Assembly (NCBI RefSeq): GCF_002482975.1
Contig: NZ_DLHA01000062.1
Coordinates: 1-40,391, forward strand
Direction of reading: 5' to 3'
Source of the DNA: Flavobacterium sp. UBA7680
Lineage (GTDB): Bacteria > Bacteroidota > Bacteroidia > Flavobacteriales > Flavobacteriaceae
Length of the DNA: 40,391 bases
Below are positions 32,801-40,391 of the stretch, piece by piece. The notes under the pieces were generated by a model that did not search any database, was not told the origin of the DNA, and saw only the letters and a program-made list of their open reading frames with translations. Made by a program: the position numbers and the translations under genes. Each line of letters starts with the position of its first letter. The first letter of the stretch is position 1.

Positions 32801-35482
32801 CCAAACGACGGACATGCAACAGCTTTAACCGTAAATATCGACTGGCCAATCTGGTCTGGAAAAACCAGAAACAGAGATGCTTCGACAGCAAATATGTTGG
32901 TTTTTTCTACCGATAAAAAGAATTATGCCGTTGGAGAAAAAGCACAAATATCTTTCCCTTCAAGTGAAGGCGGACGTGCGTTGATTTCTATAGAAAATGG
33001 ATCAAGAGTAGTACAAACACTTTGGGCTGAAACTAAAAACGGAGAAACAAAAGTCGAAGTTCCAATTACGGGAGCAATGGCGCCAAATGTGTATTTCAAT
33101 ATCACGTTATTACAGCCGCACGCTTCGACTAAAAACGATTCACCAATTCGTATGTACGGAATCGTTCCAATTGAAGTCGTAGATAAAAACACGATTTTGG
33201 CACCAACCATTAATATGCCTGATGTTTTAAAACCAGAACAGCCATTTACAGTTAAAGTAGGTGAAAAATCAGGTAAAGAAATGACGTATACGATCGCTGT
33301 TGTCGATGAAGGATTACTGGATTTAACTCGTTTTAAAACACCAAATGCATGGGATAGTTTCTATGTACGTGAAGCATTAGGTGTAAAAACATGGGACGTT
33401 TACGATGATGTAATTGGCGCTTACGGCGGAAAAATAAACCAGATTTTCAGTATTGGTGGAGATCAGGATTTAGGAGGCGGAAAAGCTAAAAAAGCAAACC
33501 GTTTTAAACCAGTTGTGTTGTATTACGGACCGTTTAAATTAGAAAAAGGAGAAACAAAATCACATCAATTAAAACTTCCAAAATACATTGGTTCAGTTAG
33601 AACTATGATTGTTGCCGGTGACGCTGCGACAAGTGCTTACGGAAGTGTAGAAAAAGCAACTCCGGTTAAAAGTCCTTTGATGGTTTTGGCTTCATTACCG
33701 AGAAAAATTTCACCTTCAGAAAAAGTGACAATTCCGGTTACTGTTTTTGCAACAGAAAATAACATCAAAAATGTTTCTGTTCAGATCAAAACGAGCAACG
33801 GATTAAAAGTTGTGGGAAGTGCGGTTCAAAAACTAAGTTTTGCACAGCCAGACGAAAAAATGGCGTATTTCAATTTAGTTGTAGGTTCTGCAACCGGAAT
33901 TGCAAAAGTTCAGGTAATTGCAACATCAGGAAATGAGAAATCAAGTTATGATGTTGAAATTGATATGACGAACCCGAATCCGGTTACGAGTACTTTTACA
34001 GATGTTATTTTGACTCCAAACAGTACTAAAACACTTTCGTGGAAAACATTTGGTGTTGCCGGAAGCAATAAAGCGAGATTAGAAGTTTCGTCAATGCCAT
34101 CGATGAATTTGAATGGAAGAATGCAATATTTAATTCAATATCCGCATGGTTGTGTAGAACAGACAACGTCGTCAGTTTTCCCGCAATTATTCTTAAGTGA
34201 TGTTGCCGATATTGATGCGAAACGTAAAGATATTATTCAAAAAAATATTGCAGCCGGAATTCAGAGATTAGGAAATTTCCAATTATCAAATGGTGGATTA
34301 CCTTACTGGCAAGGAGGTACAATTGCAGACGATTGGGGAACTTCATACGCTGGACATTTCTTGATTGAAGCAGAGAAAAAAGGATACGTACTGCCAATTA
34401 ATTTCAAATCAAAATGGCTTTCGTATCAGCAGAAAGAAGCGAAACAATGGCGTTTTGAACCGAAATACGGAAACGATCTGGCTCAGTCTTATAGATTATA
34501 TACTCTAGCCTTAGCCGGAAATGCCGATTTGTCGTCAATGAACAGATTGCGTGAAACAAAATCAATTTCGAATGAAAGTAAACTTCGTTTGGCTGCAGCG
34601 TATGTTTTAGCCGGACAAAAATCAGCTGGACAGAATTTACTGCTTCAAACGAGTATTGACGGTTCAGACAACTATAATTATTACTATTATGGTTCAGATG
34701 AAAGGAATAGAGCAATGGCTTTAGAAACGCTGCTTCTTTTAGATCAAAAACAAAAAGCATTTACAATGGCGACTAAATTAGCTAAAGAAATGTCGGCAAA
34801 TCAGTGGATGAGTACGCAGACAACAGCTTACTGCTTGTATTCAATGTCGAAATTTGCGATAAGTAACGGTCCAAAAGGAATCAATATCCAGTTTAGTAAA
34901 AATGGTAAAGGAGAAACTATAAATACGCAAAAAACTATCGCAGATCGCAGTTTGTCTGCTGCCAGCGGAACAAATAGCATCACCTTAAAAAACCTTAAAA
35001 ATAATACGGTTTATGTTCGAATATTGAATACGGGAATTTTACCAATCGGACATGAAAATGCTGTTCAAAGTGATGTTTCGGCAAGTATTGTTTTCAAAAA
35101 CAGAAAAGGAAGTACTATTGATGTTTCAAGAATTAGTCAGGGAACAGAATTTATTGCTGAGGTTACCATTAAAAACCAAAGAAATGAAAGTGTTCAAAAT
35201 GTCGCATTATCACAAATTCTGCCTTCTGGATTCGAAATTGTAAATACACGTTTTACCGATTACGGAGACGCAGTAAATAATATTGCCGATTATATTGATA
35301 TCCGTGATGACAGAACCAATTTCTACTTCGGAATGAAATCCAGAGAAACGAAAGTGTTCAGAATTCTGTTAAACGCATCGTATTTAGGAAATTATTATTT
35401 ACCAGGCCTGCAATGCGAAGCCATGTACGACAACACATTCCTGGCAAGAACAAAAGGATTCTGGGTTGAGGTTGTGAAGTAA
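29804..35482 (+). CDS. Bacterial alpha-2-macroglobulin lipoprotein
   Basis: This 1892-residue protein is a protease-trapping macroglobulin thought to guard the periplasm. The GTG start is forced by a stop three codons upstream. A lipobox (FQSC, Cys19) anchors it to a membrane. Macroglobulin beta domains follow. The A2M domain with VVDEGLLDLTRFKTPNAWDS starts near residue 1166. The thioester motif GCVEQ is intact at Cys1450-Gln1453, and a helical thioester domain and C-terminal domain complete it. It is longer than E. coli YfhM (about 1650). Two low-complexity inserts account for part of this: a Glu/Val/Ala-rich stretch (about 300-355) and an Asp/Glu/Tyr-rich stretch (about 513-545). pbpC follows, as is usual for this family. 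Confidence 0.93.
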   Translation: MKAKGLVLVFFVFFIFQSCGRKSAADFNSDFSLFKEYITSFTSGIVSSDSDIRVVLAFDKNDWKPNQELDDDLFDISPNVHGKVVALSTNTIAFIPEKKLNPGTEYQVTLNLDKLTAIPKEKEKDLSKFNFTVKTVKQDFTINTGDIQSYSKEYQYLNCVLKTADKIDLETAQKLVEAKQKGSNLKIKFEKTTGPAKEFRFIIDSIQRFSEASNLEIIYDGNDFDIDQKGQIDFPITSINEFKIIKVEVPDGSNQSVSINFSEPLEKGQDFKGLVSIQNTNNLKFSTQGNLLKVYFTNENAPKKEEPAPVVVQEETAEVTVDSAAVAVDSAAAVVEAPVEEDIVEVVPDEEPEQVITGELLLEVFQGIESQYGKKMEANYSEKISFDQIKPSVRFVKNGTILPSSNNLKLNFEAVNLSAVDVKVYKIYKNNILQFLQYNELNGAQNLKKVAQPIAKTTLNLRESTLVNLTKWNTYALDLSKIIKPEPGAIYRVEFEYKKKYALYKCETSDGNQDEAEEEEVDENDVNYSGNSYDDYYYDDYEWRESQDPCSGSYYYNAKIATNILASDLGVIAKRGENKSYLFAVNNIVTTEPVSNARVDLYNFQQQKISTQATSSEGIASFQLDKFAYFAIVTLGDQSTYVKLDDGLSLSVSNFDVAGETLQKGLKGFIYGERGVWRPGDNLYLSFILNDAANKLPKLHPIKFRLNDPNGKTVYQTVQKTNDLNHYAFIVPTNQDAPTGNWEAMVSVGGAKFYKSIKIETIKPNRLKIKNTFSRKTLSSSYPNTDNLEVTWLHGAIAKNLNVEMQAKFSQQTTTFKGYEKYSFDDMVRQFSTEEINVFSGKLNESGKASVNIQPKLQGQAPGMLRASFITKVYEEGGDFSTDVISTTYSPYKTYVGVKSPELNKYNMLETRTNNRFEVVTVDENGRPKAVRNLEVRIYKVDWRWWWDSSSDNLSNYNSSNSTTSYKSTVINTDSSGRGSFQFALTDEEWGRYLIRVEDPNDGHATALTVNIDWPIWSGKTRNRDASTANMLVFSTDKKNYAVGEKAQISFPSSEGGRALISIENGSRVVQTLWAETKNGETKVEVPITGAMAPNVYFNITLLQPHASTKNDSPIRMYGIVPIEVVDKNTILAPTINMPDVLKPEQPFTVKVGEKSGKEMTYTIAVVDEGLLDLTRFKTPNAWDSFYVREALGVKTWDVYDDVIGAYGGKINQIFSIGGDQDLGGGKAKKANRFKPVVLYYGPFKLEKGETKSHQLKLPKYIGSVRTMIVAGDAATSAYGSVEKATPVKSPLMVLASLPRKISPSEKVTIPVTVFATENNIKNVSVQIKTSNGLKVVGSAVQKLSFAQPDEKMAYFNLVVGSATGIAKVQVIATSGNEKSSYDVEIDMTNPNPVTSTFTDVILTPNSTKTLSWKTFGVAGSNKARLEVSSMPSMNLNGRMQYLIQYPHGCVEQTTSSVFPQLFLSDVADIDAKRKDIIQKNIAAGIQRLGNFQLSNGGLPYWQGGTIADDWGTSYAGHFLIEAEKKGYVLPINFKSKWLSYQQKEAKQWRFEPKYGNDLAQSYRLYTLALAGNADLSSMNRLRETKSISNESKLRLAAAYVLAGQKSAGQNLLLQTSIDGSDNYNYYYYGSDERNRAMALETLLLLDQKQKAFTMATKLAKEMSANQWMSTQTTAYCLYSMSKFAISNGPKGINIQFSKNGKGETINTQKTIADRSLSAASGTNSITLKNLKNNTVYVRILNTGILPIGHENAVQSDVSASIVFKNRKGSTIDVSRISQGTEFIAEVTIKNQRNESVQNVALSQILPSGFEIVNTRFTDYGDAVNNIADYIDIRDDRTNFYFGMKSRETKVFRILLNASYLGNYYLPGLQCEAMYDNTFLARTKGFWVEVVK

Positions 35483-35491
35483 ATTTATAGA

Positions 35492-35579
35492 GCCCACGGG
35501 TTTTACGGATGAAACAGGTTTACACGGATACTTTTAAATTACGCTGCGAAAACCCGTTTCATCCGTAAAATCTGTGGGC
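35492..35579. repeat. Inverted repeat between the macroglobulin gene and pbpC
   Basis: The 30-base arms at 35492-35521 and 35550-35579 match at 27 positions; the core is TTTTACGGATGAAAC. The hairpin sits inside the probable operon, and no T-run follows. Confidence 0.75.
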
Positions 35580-35629
35580 AAAAAAACTTTGCGATAACTT
35601 AGCGGTTTTGCGGTTAAATAATTACTACG

Positions 35630-38005
35630 TTGAAAAATAAACTTATAGCGTTTTTCCAACGCATCATAAACTGGATTAAAAGAAATAAAATAAAATCAGC
35701 AATTGCATTTGTGCTCTTGCTGATTTACTATTTTTCCCTTCCCCGAACTTTATTCAAAGAACCCTATTCAACCGTTATTGAAAGTAAAGAAGGAGAATTA
35801 CTTGGAGCAAAAATTGCCCGAGACGGACAATGGCGTTTTCCGGCGCAGGACAGCGTTCCTGACAAATTCAAAAAATGTATTGTTTATTTTGAAGACGAGT
35901 ATTTCTACAAACATCCGGGATTTAATCCGGGAGCAATGGTAAATGCGTTTAAGCAAAACCGAAAAGCGGGTAAAGTGGTAAGAGGAGGAAGCACACTAAC
36001 ACAACAAGTAATAAGACTTTCCCGAAAAGGAAAAAACAGAACTTATTTTGAAAAGCTTGTCGAAATTATTCTCGCAACCCGATTAGAATTAGGATATTCT
36101 AAAAATGAAATTCTCGAAATGTATGCTGCTCATGCGCCTTTTGGAGGAAATGTAGTGGGATTAGAAATGGCTTCGTGGCGTTATTTTGGAGTACAGTCGA
36201 ATCAATTATCTTGGGCAGAAAATGCTGTTTTAGCCGTTTTACCGAATGCGCCTAGTTTAATTTATCCCGGAAAAAATCAGATAAAATTACTAAACAAACG
36301 AAACCGACTGTTACTGAAATTGCAGCAGGAAGGAATAATCGACAAACAGACGTATGAACTTTCGATAGAAGAACCTTTACCTCAAAAACCGTATGATCTG
36401 CCTCAAATTGCACCACATTTACTGCAAAGAGTAGCAAAAAGTGAAGAAGGAACACGAGTAAAAACGACCATTGATTATGCCTTGCAAAATAGGGTAAATC
36501 AAATCGCAAGATATTATTACAATCAATATAAACAGAATGAAGTTCATAATCTGGCGATTTTGGTAATTGATGTTCAAAACAGAAATGTAATGAGTTATGT
36601 TGGAAATTCCCCAACAGATAAAGATCATCAAAAAGATGTTGATATTATTGATGCTCCGCGAAGTACCGGAAGTATTTTAAAACCGCTTTTATATGGCGCA
36701 ATGCTCGATGATGGGGAACTTTTACCAAACACTTTAGTAGCTGATGTTCCAACGCAGATTTCAGGTTATACACCGCAGAATTTCAATTTAACATTTGATG
36801 GAGCTGTTCCGGCGCATCGTGCTTTGTCACGTTCGTTAAATATTCCGGCAGTATTAATGCTTCAGGAATTTACGGTCAATAAATTTTATGAAGAACTGCA
36901 AAAATTCAAATTAAAAGACATAAACAAAACTCCTGATCATTATGGTTTATCGCTCATTTTAGGCGGTGCCGAAAGTAATTTATGGGATTTATGCCGAACG
37001 TATGCAAATCTTTCTTCTACGGTTAATTATTATACTAAAAACAACGGAAAATATCGAACAAATGAATTCACGGAGCTAAATTATAAAAATGATTTTAAGC
37101 CCGATTTTGGCTCAGAAACCAATCAAAAGAATATTTTGGGTGCGGGATCAATTTGGTTAACGTATAACGCGATGGAAGAAGTGAACAGGCCGGAAGGAGA
37201 TGAAGCCTGGAAGTTTTATGACAGCTCGTTAAAAATTGCCTGGAAAACAGGAACAAGTTTCGGAAATCGTGATGCGTGGGCTATTGGAACAAATTCAAGA
37301 TATGTAGTGGGAATTTGGGTTGGAAATGCAACCGGAGAAGGACGACCGACTTTAACCGGAGTTACAAGTGCTGCCCCAATTTTATTCGACGTTTTTAATT
37401 TACTGCCAAGACAAAGATGGTTTGATATTCCGTATAAAGATTTAGAAGAAGTTGAGGTTTGTCGTTTAAGCGGATATCTGGCAAAAGAAAACTGCCCGAA
37501 AATAAAACAATGGGTTTCTAAAAAAGGAAAATCTACTGCGGTTTGTCCGTATCATAAAACCATTCATTTAGATAAAACAGAACAATTTCAGGTAAACAGC
37601 AGCTGCGAAAGCATCGAAAATATTGTTACTAAAAACTGGTTTGTATTACCTCCGGTAATGGCTTGGTATTACAAAAGCCAGCATATTGAATATCTTCCTC
37701 TACCGCCATTTAAAGAAGGCTGCGAGGGAACACAAGCCAAAACAATGGATTTTATTTACCCGAAAGCCAACAGCAAAATTTACCTAACTAAAGACTTTAA
37801 CAGTAAAGTACAGCCCGTAATTTTAAAAGTAGCTTATTCTGAAAGGGATAAAGAGCTTTTTTGGTATGTGGATGATGTTTATAAAGCCACCACAAAAACT
37901 TTTCATGAACTGCCAATTATGCCAACAACAGGAATACATTATATTACGGTTGTAGATGCATCTGGAAATGAAATTAGACGAAAAATAGAAATTGTTAGAG
38001 AATAA
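35630..38005 (+). CDS. pbpC: Penicillin-binding protein 1C
   Basis: The 791-residue bifunctional peptidoglycan synthase has one N-terminal membrane helix (about 23-36). The glycosyltransferase domain has catalytic Glu88 in FEDEYFYKHPG and then RGGSTLTQQVIRL. The transpeptidase domain has its nucleophile Ser348 in STGSILKP, SLN at 402-404 and KTGT at 539-542. A cysteine-containing segment and a beta-rich PBP1C C-terminal domain (VILKVAYSERDKELFWYVDD) complete it. The TTG start at 35630 is forced by an upstream in-frame stop at 35615. Pairing with alpha-2-macroglobulin is conserved across bacteria and suggests wall repair after breach by a host or competitor. Confidence 0.95.
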   Translation: MKNKLIAFFQRIINWIKRNKIKSAIAFVLLLIYYFSLPRTLFKEPYSTVIESKEGELLGAKIARDGQWRFPAQDSVPDKFKKCIVYFEDEYFYKHPGFNPGAMVNAFKQNRKAGKVVRGGSTLTQQVIRLSRKGKNRTYFEKLVEIILATRLELGYSKNEILEMYAAHAPFGGNVVGLEMASWRYFGVQSNQLSWAENAVLAVLPNAPSLIYPGKNQIKLLNKRNRLLLKLQQEGIIDKQTYELSIEEPLPQKPYDLPQIAPHLLQRVAKSEEGTRVKTTIDYALQNRVNQIARYYYNQYKQNEVHNLAILVIDVQNRNVMSYVGNSPTDKDHQKDVDIIDAPRSTGSILKPLLYGAMLDDGELLPNTLVADVPTQISGYTPQNFNLTFDGAVPAHRALSRSLNIPAVLMLQEFTVNKFYEELQKFKLKDINKTPDHYGLSLILGGAESNLWDLCRTYANLSSTVNYYTKNNGKYRTNEFTELNYKNDFKPDFGSETNQKNILGAGSIWLTYNAMEEVNRPEGDEAWKFYDSSLKIAWKTGTSFGNRDAWAIGTNSRYVVGIWVGNATGEGRPTLTGVTSAAPILFDVFNLLPRQRWFDIPYKDLEEVEVCRLSGYLAKENCPKIKQWVSKKGKSTAVCPYHKTIHLDKTEQFQVNSSCESIENIVTKNWFVLPPVMAWYYKSQHIEYLPLPPFKEGCEGTQAKTMDFIYPKANSKIYLTKDFNSKVQPVILKVAYSERDKELFWYVDDVYKATTKTFHELPIMPTTGIHYITVVDASGNEIRRKIEIVRE

Positions 38006-38016
38006 ATGTTGAAAAT

Positions 38017-38248
38017 AAATTCCAATTTTTAAATTCCAAATTCCAAAATTTGCTTCTATGGGTATTGTATGTCAGGCTGAGCGAAGTCGAAGCCCACGTG
38101 CCAATTGGAGCGCCCTTCGACTTCGCTCAGGGTGACATTAGTATTCAAATTACTTTTGAAATATAGTTTTTGAACATAAATTTCCGCCACGAATTACACC
38201 TATTGAGACAAATTTATTCGTGCAAATTCGTGTAATTCGTGGCGAAAA
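38017..38248. repeat. Three repeat elements between pbpC and rng
   Basis: An AAATTCCAAATTCC tract (38017-38050) comes first. An inverted pair follows, with GTCAGGCTGAGCGAAGTCGA at 38071 and its diverged complement at 38115-38136. Last, a CGCCACGAATTACAC (38185-38199) hairpin has a perfect complement at 38230-38244. Nothing else was seen in this gap. Confidence 0.7.
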
Positions 38249-38257
38249 AAAAGACAC

Positions 38258-38290
38258 AAAAAAACCGCCAATCTCACGAAAGGCGGTTTT
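38258..38290 (-). terminator. Terminator of rng
   Basis: On the minus strand AAAACCGCC pairs with GGCGGTTTT (plus positions 38282-38290 and 38261-38269), followed by T. It lies 5 bases beyond the rng stop. Confidence 0.88.
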
Positions 38291-38295
38291 GATTT

Positions 38296-39840
38296 TTATT
38301 CTGAAATAACATTTCCTTTTTTATCATAGAAATGGTATTCTAAGTACGTGTAAGCGTCACGAGGTATGATTTTCACCCATTTCTTATGTTCAAAAAACCA
38401 TTTTGAACGTAATGATGGAAAACCTTTGCTGAGGTATGCAGCCACAAACGGATGTGTATTAAGCACAACTTTATTGTGGGTTTTTAAAAGTCTTTCTAAG
38501 TCAGAGGTGATCTTGTCAATTATTAATATTGGCGCTTCAATTTCACCATTAACTTTATTTGGATCTTCTTCTCTAGTTTTTATATTAACTTCTGGTCTTA
38601 CTCGCTGTCTTGTAATCTGGACTAAACCAAATTTACTCGGCGGTAATATTTTATGCTTTGCTTTATCGTCGCTCATTTCTTCTCGCAAGAAGTCGAACAA
38701 AACTTTCCTGTTTTCTGGATTAGACATATCGATAAAATCAACTACGATAATTCCGCCCATATCTCTCAGACGAAGTTGTCTGGCGATTTCTGCTGCGGCA
38801 ATCATATTCACTTCCATGGCGGTGTCTTCCTGGTTGGTAGCTTTATTCGAACGGTTTCCGCTGTTTACGTCTATAACGTGAAGAGCTTCAGTGTGTTCGA
38901 TGATAAGGTAAGCCCCTTTACTCATAGAAACGGTTCTGCCAAAAGAAGTTTTGATTTGTCTCTCTATATTGTATTTCTCAAAAATTGGAGTGTCATTTGA
39001 TTGATAAAACTTAACAATCGATTGTTTCGAAGGTGCAATTTCTTGCAGATATTCCTTCGTTTGGTGGAACAACTCTTCATCATCTATTTGAATACCGCTG
39101 AAGGTATCATTAAATACATCTCTTAATATTGAAGAAGCTCTGTTAAGCTCTCCTAATACTTTTGATGGATGATGAGCAGTTGGTAATTTTTTACACATTG
39201 CAGACCATCTGCCAAGCAGGTTCTGCAAATCTTTTTCTAATTCGGCTACGTTTTTGCCTTCGGCTACTGTACGAACAATAACACCAAATCCTTTAGGTTT
39301 GATCGATAGAACAAGTTTTTTTAGACGATCCTTTTCTTTTTTGTCTTCTATTTTTTGAGAAATAGAAACACGATCAGAAAAAGGAACTAGAACGATAAAT
39401 CTTCCGGCAAGAGAAAGCTCAGCACTTATTCTTGGACCTTTGGTCGATATAGGTTCTTTAACTACTTGAACTAAAACAGATTGATTGGCACTTAAAATAT
39501 CAGTAATGATGCCATCTTTGTCAATCTCTTTTTCAAACTGAAAGGTTTTTAGGGAGAAATCTTTTATTTTACCTGCGCTTACAAGTTTTATGAATTTCAG
39601 CTGAGAAGCTAAGTTTGGACCTAAATCGTGATAATGTAAAAAGGCATCTTTTTCGAAGCCTACATTTACAAAAGCAGCATTAAGTCCGGCAACTGGTTTT
39701 CTGATTTTGGCAATAAAAATATCACCAACCTGAAAGTTGCTTTTCTCTTCTTCTTTGTGTAATTCAATTAGTTTTCCATCTTTTAATAAGGCAAAATCTA
39801 CGGCTTCAGAACTAGATCTAATGATTAATTCTTTATTCAC
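38296..39840 (-). CDS. rng: Ribonuclease E/G family protein
   Basis: This endoribonuclease processes rRNA and decays mRNA. The 514-residue length is that of RNase G, without the long C-terminal scaffold of RNase E. The S1 domain is near residues 36-120 (GDIFIAKIRKPVAGLNAAFV), and the catalytic Mg-binding aspartates are Asp324 (HVIDVNSG) and Asp368 (IVVDFIDM). The Zn-link CPxC motif expected shortly after RQRVRPE is absent; no cysteine is present there at all. The start is GTG at 39840. It lies downstream of the HU and small basic-protein genes on the same strand. Confidence 0.92.
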   Translation of the reverse strand: MNKELIIRSSSEAVDFALLKDGKLIELHKEEEKSNFQVGDIFIAKIRKPVAGLNAAFVNVGFEKDAFLHYHDLGPNLASQLKFIKLVSAGKIKDFSLKTFQFEKEIDKDGIITDILSANQSVLVQVVKEPISTKGPRISAELSLAGRFIVLVPFSDRVSISQKIEDKKEKDRLKKLVLSIKPKGFGVIVRTVAEGKNVAELEKDLQNLLGRWSAMCKKLPTAHHPSKVLGELNRASSILRDVFNDTFSGIQIDDEELFHQTKEYLQEIAPSKQSIVKFYQSNDTPIFEKYNIERQIKTSFGRTVSMSKGAYLIIEHTEALHVIDVNSGNRSNKATNQEDTAMEVNMIAAAEIARQLRLRDMGGIIVVDFIDMSNPENRKVLFDFLREEMSDDKAKHKILPPSKFGLVQITRQRVRPEVNIKTREEDPNKVNGEIEAPILIIDKITSDLERLLKTHNKVVLNTHPFVAAYLSKGFPSLRSKWFFEHKKWVKIIPRDAYTYLEYHFYDKKGNVISE

Positions 39841-39867
39841 ACTGTAAATTTTTATCTGTTTTTTCAG

Positions 39868-40075
39868 AAAATAGAATATAGAGAGAAGAGTATAGACTTA
39901 ATAAAAAATCTAAAATCTGGAATCTAAAATCTAAAATCTTATCTACAGATGGATTAAACAATATTTTAACAGGTATTGAACCCGGGGAAAGAAGATTAGT
40001 AGAGAATAGAGCAAAGAGAATAGACTTTACGTCTATATTCTATTTTCTTTTCTCTTTCATCTTTTTTCAATTTCA
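39868..40075. repeat. Low-complexity repeat region upstream of rng
   Basis: AGAATATAGAGAGAAGAG-type and AATCTAAAATCT-type units (39903-39942) are followed by AGAATAGACTTTACGTCTAT (from about 40017), which folds on itself. No gene or clear promoter was found between 39841 and 40092. Confidence 0.5.
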
Positions 40076-40092
40076 ATGAACGTTTAAAAAGA

Positions 40093-40117
40093 AAAAAGTA
40101 GTTTAAAACTACTTTTT
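40093..40117 (-). terminator. Terminator overlapping the end of the small basic-protein gene
   Basis: AAAAAGTAGTTT (40093-40104) and AAACTACTTTTT (40106-40117) are complementary. On the minus strand the stem includes the last two lysine codons and the TAG stop, then runs into T. Confidence 0.7.
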
Positions 40118-40201
40118 CTTTTTGTGACGGTTAGCTCTCGCTCTTTTCTTACGTTTGTGAGTAGCTACCTTATGTCTCTTTCTTTTTTTACCACTTGGCA
40201 T
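40109..40201 (-). CDS. Very small, highly basic, probably ribosome-associated protein
   Basis: This 30-residue protein starts MPSGKKRKRHKVATHKRKKR and ends NRHKKKK; more than half its residues are Lys, Arg or His. It has the look of the shortest ribosomal proteins. I recall near-identical proteins throughout Bacteroidetes, and a phylum-specific ribosomal protein was described from the F. johnsoniae ribosome; that identity is unconfirmed here. It lies 27 bases after the HU gene on the same strand. Confidence 0.85.
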   Translation of the reverse strand: MPSGKKRKRHKVATHKRKKRARANRHKKKK

Positions 40202-40228
40202 ATCGTGTCAGATTTATGTTAATTAATA

Positions 40229-40391
40229 TTATTTTGCTTCGTTGTTAGTTTTAACTCCTTCTACAAATACTTTTGCAGGTTTAAACGCAGGGATGTTGTG
40301 TGCTGGAATTTTGATTGTAGTGTTTTTTGAGATGTTTCTACCAGTTTTTTCAGCTCTGGTTTTTACAATAAAACTACCAAAACCTCTTAGG
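40229..40391 (-). CDS. HU-family DNA-binding protein, 5' end outside window
   Basis: Only the C-terminal 53 residues are present. RGFGSFIVKTRAEKTGRNI is the conserved beta-arm entry of HU (GFGxF...RxxRxGRNP), followed by IKIPAHNIPAFKPAKVFVEG. The common GRNPxTG reads GRNISKNTTI here. HU bends and compacts DNA as a dimer. A short tail (VKTNNEAK) ends it. Confidence 0.92.
   Translation of the reverse strand, partial: LRGFGSFIVKTRAEKTGRNISKNTTIKIPAHNIPAFKPAKVFVEGVKTNNEAK

Noticed and set aside
38366..39000. Plus-strand frames of 115-171 codons opposite rng
   Set aside because: They mirror the conserved RNase G coding sequence; the sense frame contains the catalytic motifs.

Overview
The window is chromosomal DNA from a Bacteroidota bacterium, almost certainly a Flavobacterium. 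The grounds are a gliding-motility gldA gene, promoters of the Bacteroidetes type (TTTG, about 20 bases, TAnnTTTG), the near absence of Shine-Dalgarno sequences, AT-rich DNA, TonB-dependent outer membrane proteins with a carboxypeptidase-regulatory-like front domain, surface lipoproteins with Cys-Ser-Asp-Asp tails, and many hairpin repeats between genes. No transposase, phage gene, tRNA, rRNA or CRISPR array was seen.

Layout. Positions 1-8500 form a sulfur and methionine region: the end of a siroheme synthase-like gene, a thioredoxin-reductase-like ferredoxin-NADP reductase, a SAM-I (S-box) riboswitch behind a good promoter, methionine synthase split into two genes (metH, 2402-3406 and 4770-7445) and metF. 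Two small AT-rich genes of unknown function and several dispersed repeats lie between the metH halves. Positions 8700-12300 hold a methyltransferase, a dicarboxylate/amino-acid:cation symporter and a PLP-dependent decarboxylase. Positions 12400-16320 hold an iron-uptake-like pair, a TonB receptor and a DUF4374 surface lipoprotein, behind a promoter with a TTATTTA-GAA-TAAATAA palindrome. A 650-base gap follows; it has an 18-base perfect palindrome and a possible 36-residue gene with its own promoter and terminator on the minus strand. Next come gldA, two tandem outer membrane beta-barrel paralogs with matching promoters and terminators, and an unknown gene. metE and an Lrp-type regulator diverge at 22.3 kb. 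Then follow dgt, a DUF3078 gene with dxs, two tandem TonB-C proteins with an unusual internal lipobox, tadA (possibly leaderless), a very large alpha-2-macroglobulin lipoprotein paired with pbpC, and at the right edge rng, a 30-residue basic protein and the end of an HU gene, all on the minus strand.

How the genes fit together. Siroheme and reduced ferredoxin feed sulfite reduction, while MetH, MetF and MetE make methionine. The B12-dependent route sits behind the SAM riboswitch. MetE has no visible riboswitch and instead faces an Lrp-type regulator across promoters flanked by a 10-base inverted repeat. The macroglobulin and PBP1C form the usual periplasmic defence and wall-repair pair. The most unexpected features are the duplicated 3' end of the first gene around a dispersed repeat, the possible tiny gene at 16.6 kb, the sigma-54-like promoters of the barrel paralogs, the internal lipobox in the TonB-C pair, and an RNase G without the cysteine Zn-link.
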